DNA from: JBBSEZ01 sp038239195
GTDB lineage: Bacteria; Planctomycetota; Planctomycetia; Gemmatales; Gemmataceae
Length of the DNA: 14,091 nucleotides
Reading direction: 5' to 3'
Assembly (NCBI GenBank): GCA_038239195.1
Contig: JBBSEZ010000263.1
Location: forward strand, 1-14,091
Positions 9,002 through 14,091 of this stretch are shown here, one piece after another (the first letter of the stretch is position 1; each line of letters begins with the position of its first letter). The notes beneath the pieces were generated by a model. The model was not told where the DNA came from. It saw nothing but the letters and a program-made list of their open reading frames with translations, and made no database searches. Both the position numbers and the translations under genes were made by a program.

Positions 9002-10159
9002 GTGGACGTTGTGGCGCGGTTGATCGAACGAGTGCGAGCCTGTCTGTTCCCCCCCAGGGCGCCCTCGGGCGGGGTGCTGGCCGTCTCGGGCGGCCCGGAC
9101 AGCGTGGCGCTGGCGCGCGCCGCGTTGGCGGCGCGCCCGGGCCCGGGCGTGCTGTTGGTGCTGGCCCACCTCAACCATCAACTGCGCGGCGCCGAGAGCG
9201 ACGCCGACGAGGCGTTCGTCGTCGCGCTTCATGCAGGGCTAGTCGCGAGCGGGGAGGCCAACCTTCGGGTGGCGTGCCAGCGCATCGACGTCGGGCAGCA
9301 GGCGCGCGCGGAGGGCGGCAACCTCGAGGCGGTGGCGCGCGAGGTGCGCTATCGCTGGCTGGCCGAGGTGGCAGGCGCTCACGGCCTGGGCTGGGTGGCG
9401 ACCGGCCACACGGCGAGCGACCAGGCCGAGACGGTGCTGCATCGCTTGCTGCGCGGCACGGGGCTGGCGGGCCTGCGCGGCATCGCCCCGCGCCGCGAAC
9501 TGGCCGCCGGTGTCGAGCTCGTGCGGCCGTTGCTGTCCGTCCCGCGCGCGGACGTGCTGGCCTACCTGGGCGCGCTGGGCCAACCCTATCGCCATGACCC
9601 CTCCAACGCCGACCTGGCCCGCACGCGCAACCGCATCCGGCACGAACTGCTGCCTCACCTGGCCGAGCGCTACAACCCGCGCGTCGCCGAGGTGCTCGCG
9701 CGCCTGGCGGAACAGGCACGCGATGCCTGGTCCGCCGAGGAAGAAGCCGGTGCGCTCTTGCTGCGCGAGGCCGAGTTGCCGCGCGCGGGAGCGCTGGTGG
9801 TGCTGGACGCGGTTCGTCTGCAGGCCGCGTCGCCCCCGCAGGTGCGCTCGGCGCTGCGCCTGTTGTGGCAGCGCGAGGGCTGGCCGGTGGGGGCGATGGT
9901 GTACGCAACCTGGGAGCGGCTGGCGGAGCTGGCGCAGGCGGAGAGCGGGGCGCACGACCTGCCGGGAGGCACTCACGCGCGGCGGCGCGGGCGGGTGCTC
10001 CAGATCGGGCCGCGGGAGGGCGCTGCGTCATCCATCACCCCCCAACCCCCTCTCCCAGAACGGGAGAGGGGGAGAGGAAACGCGGACGGTCCCGAGAGCG
10101 GGTCGCACGACCTATCTGGCCCCCCCTCTCCCTCCTTGGGAGAGGGGGTTGGGGGGTGA
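9002..10159 (+). CDS. tilS: tRNA(Ile)-lysidine synthase, with a repeat-encoded C-terminal tail
   Basis: TilS attaches lysine to C34 of tRNA-Ile(CAU) using ATP, changing its reading from AUG to AUA. The 385-residue protein has the N-type PP-loop SGGPDS at 29-34, HLNHQLRG at 56-63, GHTASDQAET at 135-144 with LRGTGLAGLRG at 150-160, and RNRIRHELLP at 209-218, followed by the helical central domain (220-315) and a short C-terminal beta segment (LPGGTHARRRGRVLQI, 320-335). Translation starts at GTG. From residue 345 to the end the protein is encoded by a palindromic element (10035-10159); the tail is Pro/Glu/Gly/Arg-rich and the TGA stop is the last three bases of the element's right arm. A motif at 314-323 (ESGAHDLPGG) recurs imperfectly at 365-374 (ESGSHDLSGP). 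The catalytic core looks intact. purH follows 79 bp downstream and may be co-transcribed. Confidence 0.95.
   Translation: MDVVARLIERVRACLFPPRAPSGGVLAVSGGPDSVALARAALAARPGPGVLLVLAHLNHQLRGAESDADEAFVVALHAGLVASGEANLRVACQRIDVGQQARAEGGNLEAVAREVRYRWLAEVAGAHGLGWVATGHTASDQAETVLHRLLRGTGLAGLRGIAPRRELAAGVELVRPLLSVPRADVLAYLGALGQPYRHDPSNADLARTRNRIRHELLPHLAERYNPRVAEVLARLAEQARDAWSAEEEAGALLLREAELPRAGALVVLDAVRLQAASPPQVRSALRLLWQREGWPVGAMVYATWERLAELAQAESGAHDLPGGTHARRRGRVLQIGPREGAASSITPQPPLPERERGRGNADGPESGSHDLSGPPSPSLGEGVGG
10035..10159. repeat. Palindromic element with 23-bp terminal arms inside the 3' end of tilS
   Basis: Bases 10035-10057 are the exact reverse complement of 10137-10159 (23 bp, starting TCACCCCCCAACCCCCTCTC). 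Each end also forms its own hairpin: 10046-10056 with 10062-10072 (loop AGAAC), and 10122-10132 with 10138-10148 (loop TCCTT). About 50 bp of unique sequence (10073-10121) lies between. The element is read in frame by tilS and its last three bases are the stop codon. Its C-tract/G-tract style resembles short repeats scattered through planctomycete genomes; that comparison comes from memory, not from a search. Confidence 0.88.
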
Positions 10160-10238
10160 GGGATCGCCCACCTTGACGGCCCCACGCGATTCGCGAGGAT
10201 GAGGGCATGGCCCGTGCCGCGTACGAGAGGACCTCTCC

Positions 10239-11816
10239 ATGCAACTGCGCACCGTCCGCCGCGCTCTCCTCAGCGTGAGCGACAAGACGAACCTGCTCGA
10301 TTTCGCGCGCGGGCTGGCCGCGTTCGGCGTCGATCTCATCTCCACGGGCGGGACGCGGAAGGCGCTGGCCGAGGGGGGGCTGGCGGTGCGCGACGTGGCC
10401 GACGTGACCGGGTTCCCCGAGATGCTCGACGGCCGGGTCAAGACGCTCCACCCGCGCATCCACGGCGGGATCCTCGCCGTTCGCGACAACGCCGACCACG
10501 CGCAAACTCTCCAGGCCCACAACATCGAGCCCATCGACCTCGTCGTGGTCAACCTCTACCCGTTCGAGACGACGGTGGCCCGGGCGACGAGCACGCACGC
10601 CGAGGCCATCGAGAACATCGACATCGGCGGGCCCTCGATGGTGCGCTCGGCGGCCAAGAACTACGCCGACGTCGCCGTCGTGACGGGCCCCGATCAGTAC
10701 ACGGCCGTGCTCGACGAGTTGCGCGTCTACAACGGCGCCCTGACCCTGGCCACGCGGGAGCGCCTTGCCGGGGCGGCGTACGCACGCACGGCCTCCTACG
10801 ACCGGGCCATCAGCGCCTACTTCGCCGGCCGCGAGGGCGCCGAGTCGTTGCCGGCGCGACTGGAGCTCGGCTTCGAGCGGCGGGCGCTGCTCCGCTACGG
10901 CGAGAACCCGCACCAGGTGGGGGCGTTCTACGTCGAGCCGGCCCCTCCGCCGGGGAGCGTCGCCAGCGCTGCCGTGCTGCACGGCAAGGAGCTGTCGTAC
11001 AATAACTTGCTGGACCTCGACAGCGCGCTCAACCTCGTCCGCGAGTTCGGCGAGCCGGCCGCGGTGGTCATCAAACACAACAACCCGTGTGGCTGTGCCC
11101 TCGGGGCGACGCTGGAGGCCGCCTTCCGCAAGGCTTACGAAGGCGACCCACTGAGCGCCTATGGTGGGGTGCTGGGCTTCAACCGGCTGGTGGACGAGGC
11201 GACGGCCATGCAGATCACGGAGCCGAACCGCTTCGTCGAGTGCATCGTCGCCCCCGATTACAGCCCGGAGGCGTTCCAGGTGCTGACGACGCGCCCGACC
11301 TGGAAGAAGAGCGTGCGCCTGCTGCGCACGGGGCCCCTGGAGGCGCGGTGCTCCAAGACGGGGCTCGACTTCCGGCGCATCGACGGCGGGCTCCTGGTGC
11401 AGGGGCGCGACGTGGGCGGGGAAGATTTCGCCCTGGCAAAGGTGGTGACGCAGCGCGCGCCGACGGCGCAGGAGATGGCCGACCTGCGCTTTGGCTGGCT
11501 GGTGTGCAAGCACGTCAAGTCCAACGGGATCGTGCTGGCGAGCGGGGGCATGGTGGTGGGCGTCGGCGCGGGGCAGATGAGCCGCGTCGATTCCGTTCAC
11601 GTGGCCGGGCGCAAGGCCGGGGAGCGGGCGCGCGGGTCGGTGCTGGCGTCGGACGCCTTCTTCCCGTTCAACGACAACGTCTACGATGCGGCCCGACTGG
11701 GAGTGACCGCCATCGTGCAGCCGGGCGGGTCGATGCGCGACGCCGACTCGATCGCGGCGTGCGACGAGAAGGGGCTGGCGATGGTCTTCACGGGGGTGCG
11801 GCACTTCCGGCATTGA
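10239..11816 (+). CDS. purH: Bifunctional AICAR formyltransferase / IMP cyclohydrolase
   Basis: PurH carries out the last two steps of de novo IMP synthesis: 10-formyl-THF-dependent formylation of AICAR, then ring closure of FAICAR. The 525-residue length matches the family. The N-terminal MGS-like cyclohydrolase domain (1-150) shows LLSVSDKTNL at 10-19, ISTGGTRK at 34-41, VKTLHPRIHGG at 67-77, VVVNLYPFE at 102-110 and ENIDIGGPSMVR at 125-136. The transformylase domain has LRYGENPHQ at 218-226, the catalytic K279-H280 pair in IKHNNPCGCA, YGGVLGFN at 308-315, CKHVKSNGIV at 423-432, and the C-terminal DAFFPFNDN and AIVQPGGSMRD signatures. ATG 10239 has AGAGGA upstream. It follows tilS in the same direction (79-bp gap) and converges on the SprT-like gene with 9 bp between the stop codons. 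Confidence 0.98.
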   Translation: MQLRTVRRALLSVSDKTNLLDFARGLAAFGVDLISTGGTRKALAEGGLAVRDVADVTGFPEMLDGRVKTLHPRIHGGILAVRDNADHAQTLQAHNIEPIDLVVVNLYPFETTVARATSTHAEAIENIDIGGPSMVRSAAKNYADVAVVTGPDQYTAVLDELRVYNGALTLATRERLAGAAYARTASYDRAISAYFAGREGAESLPARLELGFERRALLRYGENPHQVGAFYVEPAPPPGSVASAAVLHGKELSYNNLLDLDSALNLVREFGEPAAVVIKHNNPCGCALGATLEAAFRKAYEGDPLSAYGGVLGFNRLVDEATAMQITEPNRFVECIVAPDYSPEAFQVLTTRPTWKKSVRLLRTGPLEARCSKTGLDFRRIDGGLLVQGRDVGGEDFALAKVVTQRAPTAQEMADLRFGWLVCKHVKSNGIVLASGGMVVGVGAGQMSRVDSVHVAGRKAGERARGSVLASDAFFPFNDNVYDAARLGVTAIVQPGGSMRDADSIAACDEKGLAMVFTGVRHFRH

Positions 11817-11825
11817 GGAGCTGCT

Positions 11826-12626
11826 TCAGGTGATTTTCTCCAGCAGCGCCAGCGGCACGTAAAACTTGCGGTAGCTCTTGCCGTCGGTGTAGATGGTCCC
11901 GTCGGCGCTCTCGACCAGAACGGTGGCCCGCTTGGTGATGCGGTTGAGCATGCCTTTGTAGCGCTTCCCCTCGAACTCGAAGCCGACGCGGTCGCCCACG
12001 CGCATGTCGAACTTGGCGTGGGCGCGCTCCTGCTGGGTGATGAGGTCGTGGCTCGTCTCGGTGTGGCCAAAGTAGTTCCAGGCCAGCGCCTTGAAGTTGG
12101 CCGCCGAGCAGCTCGAACGGCCCCAGACGAGCATCTCGATCAGGTGGAGCACCTCGTGCTCGAAGATGCGCTGGAGCGCTTCGAGGCGATCGTGACAGAC
12201 CAGGCCGTTGACGCGGATGGTCCGTTCCACGTCCTGAAAGGTCTGGAAGAGCAGCGTGGTCGAGATGGCGATCTCGTAGCGCGCGGCGGAGGCGGCGGCG
12301 CCTGCCGGAGCAAGGCCGCGCGGTACGAAGCGCTTGGTCGTGCCGGCGGAGCGCGTCAGGCGGGCCGAGAGCTGAAACGACAGTGGGGACGCGACGGCCT
12401 GCAAGAGTTGCTGCACGCGCCCGGCGAACAGGTGCTCGTCGTAGAGATCGAAGAGCCGGGCCAGGTCGGCGGAGGCGATGCACGAGAAGTTGCCCCGGAG
12501 CAAGCGGGGCGATTCGCGCAACAGCGTATCGTAGATGCTCCGCGCCAGCGTCGCGCTCGCCTGCGGGGCGTGGCGCAGCCCGACGAGTTGGCGGGCGATC
12601 TCGACGGGCGGGAGTGGGGGTTGCAT
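11826..12626 (-). CDS. SprT-like putative zinc metallopeptidase
   Basis: A 266-residue protein with an HExxH zinc-peptidase motif at 157-161 (HEVLH) in FEHEVLHLIEMLVWG, and a downstream stretch SSCSAANFKALAWNYFGHTE (171-190) then TSHDL, where H188 or H193 could be the third zinc ligand. This arrangement resembles SprT-like proteins, related to the SPRTN/Wss1 DNA-protein crosslink proteases. The preceding 50-135 region carries the alpha/beta part typical of SprT domains. Residues 205-262 (VGDRVGFEFEGKRYKGMLN, then YTDGKSYRKFYVPL) look like a small SH3/KOW-type beta barrel, possibly for nucleic acid or protein binding. No signal peptide, so probably cytoplasmic. ATG 12626 was chosen because the only upstream in-frame start is a TTG at 12719 inside the divergent promoter region; the ribosome binding site of ATG 12626 is weak, so the start is uncertain. 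Substrate unknown. Confidence 0.75.
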   Translation of the reverse strand: MQPPLPPVEIARQLVGLRHAPQASATLARSIYDTLLRESPRLLRGNFSCIASADLARLFDLYDEHLFAGRVQQLLQAVASPLSFQLSARLTRSAGTTKRFVPRGLAPAGAAASAARYEIAISTTLLFQTFQDVERTIRVNGLVCHDRLEALQRIFEHEVLHLIEMLVWGRSSCSAANFKALAWNYFGHTETSHDLITQQERAHAKFDMRVGDRVGFEFEGKRYKGMLNRITKRATVLVESADGTIYTDGKSYRKFYVPLALLEKIT

Positions 12627-12748
12627 CCGTTGGGGCTCGCACGGGACGTTGGGGCAAGGTGTGCCCTTCCACAGGAAAAGATTATCGCGCGCGGTCGAGT
12701 CGGCTACAATGCCAGCCAACCTCGTTCCGGGCCCGGAGACAATCGACC
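12627..12748. promoter_or_regulatory. Divergent intergenic region, SprT-like / amidohydrolase
   Basis: These 122 bp lie between two divergent starts. On the plus strand TACAAT at 12705-12710 is a good -10 candidate, 39 bases before the amidohydrolase ATG, but the -35 at 17-bp spacing (TTATCG, 12682-12687) is poor. The short AT-rich patch at 12675-12685 stands out in this GC-rich sequence. No operator-like symmetry was found. Confidence 0.3.
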
Positions 12749-13708
12749 ATGACGCACCTCCCCCGTCGCCAATTTTTGAAGCGGGCCGTCGCGACAGCGT
12801 CCGCCCTCGCTGCGTTGCCTGCCGTCGAGGCCGCGCCGACCGCCGAGGCGCTTCCGATCGTCGACACGCACCAGCACCTCTGGGACCTGAAAAAGTTCCG
12901 CCTGCCCTGGGTCGAGAAGGGCTCGCCGCTGGCCCGCAATTACGTGCTCCGCGACTACGAGGCCGCCACCGCGGGGCTGAACGTCGTGCAGACGGTGTAC
13001 ATGGAGGTGGACGTCGATCCGGCCCAGCAGGTCGCCGAAGCCGAGTACGTCATCGACCTGTGCCGGAGGCCCGACAACGTCATGGCGGCGGCGGTGATCT
13101 CCGGCCGGCCAGCGAGCGCCGACTTCGCGAAGTATCTGGATCGCTTCAAGGGCAGCCCCTTCATCAAGGGCGTGCGACAGGTGTTGCACGGCGCGGGCAC
13201 CCCGGCCGGGTTCTGCCTCCACAAGGACTTCATCCGTGGCGTGCGCTGGCTGGGCGAGCGCGACCTGAGCTTCGACCTGTGCCTGCGCTCGGGAGAACTG
13301 CCCGACGCCGCCAAGCTGATCGACGCCTGCCCCGACACGCGCTTCATCCTCGACCACTGCGGCAACCCCGACGTGAAGATCAAGGACCATTCGCGCTGGA
13401 AGAAGGACCTGGAGGCCGTGGCGAAGCGCAAGGGCGTGGTGTGCAAGGTGTCGGGCATCGTGGCGTCGGCCCCGAAGAAGTGGGCGGCCGAGGACCTGGC
13501 GCCGATCGTTCGGCACGTGCTCGACACGTTCGGCCCCGACCGCGTGATGTTCGGCGGCGACTGGCCCGTCTGCACGCTGGCGGCCACGTTCGCGCAGTGG
13601 GTGAGCGCGCTGAAGGCGATCGTGCGCGACCGGCCGGCAGGGCAGCAGCGCAAGCTGTTCCACGACAATGCGGTGCGCGTCTACGGGCTGGAGGAGAGCG
13701 AGGATTGA
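12749..13708 (+). CDS. Tat-exported amidohydrolase family protein (amidohydrolase_2, lactonase-like)
   Basis: A 319-residue protein of the amidohydrolase_2 group (TIM-barrel metal hydrolases), the group that includes L-fuconolactonases and related sugar lactonases and 2-pyrone-4,6-dicarboxylate lactonase. The N-terminus is a twin-arginine signal: RRQFLKR at 6-12, then a hydrophobic stretch and a likely cleavage after VEA (26-28). Metal-binding candidates are DTHQHLW at 39-45 (H41, H43), LDHCG at 201-205 (H203) and GGDWPV at 269-274 (D271). FIKGVRQVLH at 138-147 is also typical of the lactonase subgroup. The ending (FHDNAVRVYGL) is the family's usual C-terminus, so the gene is complete. GGAG lies 10 bases before the ATG. 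A role in carbohydrate or aromatic lactone breakdown in the periplasm is likely, but the substrate cannot be told. Confidence 0.86.
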   Translation: MTHLPRRQFLKRAVATASALAALPAVEAAPTAEALPIVDTHQHLWDLKKFRLPWVEKGSPLARNYVLRDYEAATAGLNVVQTVYMEVDVDPAQQVAEAEYVIDLCRRPDNVMAAAVISGRPASADFAKYLDRFKGSPFIKGVRQVLHGAGTPAGFCLHKDFIRGVRWLGERDLSFDLCLRSGELPDAAKLIDACPDTRFILDHCGNPDVKIKDHSRWKKDLEAVAKRKGVVCKVSGIVASAPKKWAAEDLAPIVRHVLDTFGPDRVMFGGDWPVCTLAATFAQWVSALKAIVRDRPAGQQRKLFHDNAVRVYGLEESED

Positions 13709-13748
13709 CCGAGGGGGCCGAGCGATCCATCGCCCGGCGCCTCCTGCC

Positions 13749-13976
13749 TCACAGTTGCAGTTCGCTCGGAGCGTTGATGCTCACCGCCTGGAGCACGCAG
13801 TCGCTCAAGCGCTCGACGTCCTGCGCGGAGTCGATGCGCTGGAGCAACTCCGCAGGGAGTGGGCCGAACCGCCGCTCGAGGATGGCACGCAGATAGCGGC
13901 GGGCGGTATTCAACCCCTCGTTTCGGACACGCTCCATCATTTCTTCCTCCCAGGTCTGCCCGATCATCTGGCCCAT
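13749..13976 (-). CDS. Small DUF4351-like protein, or 3' remnant of a larger Rpn/PD-(D/E)XK-type gene
   Basis: The 75-residue product contains a charged helical lead (WEEEMMERVRNEGLNTAR, 9-26) and then AILERRFGPLPAELL at 31-45, a pattern like DUF4351, usually found at the C-terminus of Rpn-type putative transposase/nuclease proteins in cyanobacteria and planctomycetes. The nuclease domain is absent. Codons before the ATG also read like protein (FVPESAKVQKEEVEK) back to an in-frame TAA at 14025-14027. The AGAGGAGGT at 13984-13992 could therefore be either a very strong ribosome binding site or simply KEEV codons of a decayed parent gene. It converges with the amidohydrolase gene (40-bp gap). 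Confidence 0.6.
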   Translation of the reverse strand: MGQMIGQTWEEEMMERVRNEGLNTARRYLRAILERRFGPLPAELLQRIDSAQDVERLSDCVLQAVSINAPSELQL

Positions 13977-13983
13977 TTTCTCG

Positions 13984-13992
13984 ACCTCCTCT
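13984..13992 (-). promoter_or_regulatory. Strong Shine-Dalgarno before the DUF4351-like gene
   Basis: On the minus strand AGAGGAGGT lies 7 bases before the ATG at 13976, the best Shine-Dalgarno match in the window. It supports ATG 13976 as a working start, unless the sequence is left-over coding DNA. Confidence 0.55.
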
Positions 13993-14033
13993 TTCTGAAC
14001 TTTCGCAGATTCTGGGACAAAGCGTTAGCGGAC

Positions 14034-14057
14034 CTCCCAAGGCTGTTACCTTGGGGG
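14034..14057. repeat. Short hairpin upstream of the DUF4351-like gene
   Basis: CCCAAGG (14036-14042) pairs with CCTTGGG (14049-14055) around a 6-base loop; one T-G wobble and one C-G pair extend the stem to 9 bp. It sits about 58 bases upstream of the minus-strand start, so it could be a leader hairpin, the terminator of a gene beyond the right edge, or another intergenic repeat. No T-run follows on either strand. Confidence 0.5.
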
Positions 14058-14091
14058 CGGGGCGATTTCGGCTTGTGCGGCGGGGAACCTG

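Noticed and set aside
10046..10072. Hairpin near the tilS end as a rho-independent terminator
   Set aside because: It lies inside the tilS reading frame, is part of a larger palindrome, and has no T-run after it.
10173..10200. Possible purH promoter (TTGACG at 10173-10178, GAGGAT at 10195-10200)
   Set aside because: The -35 is good but the -10 matches too few positions to support a call; purH may be co-transcribed with tilS.
10035..11813. A 592-codon open frame antisense to purH, and other long antisense frames (for example opposite the kinase, tilS and the amidohydrolase)
   Set aside because: Long antisense open frames are expected in very GC-rich genes; the products are low-complexity and show no domain motifs, whereas the sense frames match known families.

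Overview
The window is about 14.1 kb of very GC-rich bacterial DNA. It holds eleven protein-coding genes on both strands, densely packed and separated by a striking set of palindromic intergenic elements. No rRNA, tRNA, CRISPR array, integrase or recognisable IS transposase was found. The gene content points to a planctomycete, most likely of the Gemmata/Gemmataceae type: a membrane-spanning Ser/Thr kinase fused to a caspase-like domain, a zinc-ribbon membrane protein, a CBM9-like lipoprotein, a GT87 membrane protein, an STM4014-type ATP-grasp protein, and abundant palindromic repeats. This placement is inference from gene style, not from a phylogenetic marker.

Layout, left to right. A structured inverted-repeat element (1-95) precedes an STM4014-like ATP-grasp gene (149-1294, +). 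That gene meets a zinc-ribbon membrane protein (1295-1861, -) tail to tail, with the two stop codons sharing TGATCA. A minus-strand pair follows: a kinase-TM-caspase fusion (2045-4276) and, upstream of it, a CBM9-like lipoprotein (4468-5235), separated by 191 bp carrying a 50-nt near-perfect palindrome. A CPBP intramembrane protease (5318-6364, -) is divergent from trpC (6457-7242, +). trpC converges on a GT87 membrane protein (7254-8858, -). That gene diverges across another palindrome (8892-8947) from tilS (9002-10159, +), whose C-terminal tail and stop codon lie inside a third repeat element (10035-10159). purH (10239-11816, +) follows, then a SprT-like putative metallopeptidase (11826-12626, -), divergent from a Tat-exported amidohydrolase (12749-13708, +). 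Last comes a 75-residue DUF4351-like fragment or mini-gene (13749-13976, -), with a hairpin upstream of it.

How the genes work together. There is little operon logic. trpC, tilS and purH are housekeeping genes (tryptophan synthesis, tRNA-Ile lysidine formation, last two steps of IMP synthesis), each outside its classical operon, as is common in planctomycetes. The kinase/lipoprotein pair is the most plausible functional neighbourhood, a transmembrane signalling protein beside a secreted surface lipoprotein, but the link is only positional.

The most unusual signals are these. (1) The caspase-like domain keeps the Cys of DACQSG but has Thr where the catalytic His of SGHG is expected. (2) tilS reads through a repeat that supplies its last ~41 codons and its stop, and a 20-bp block of tilS is echoed (19/20) between the two arms of that repeat. 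(3) At least four unrelated palindromic elements sit at gene borders. No intergenic stretch exceeds 300 bp. The longest are 4277-4467 (holding the palindrome) and 1862-2044, where nothing was recognised apart from the zinc-ribbon gene's ribosome binding site.
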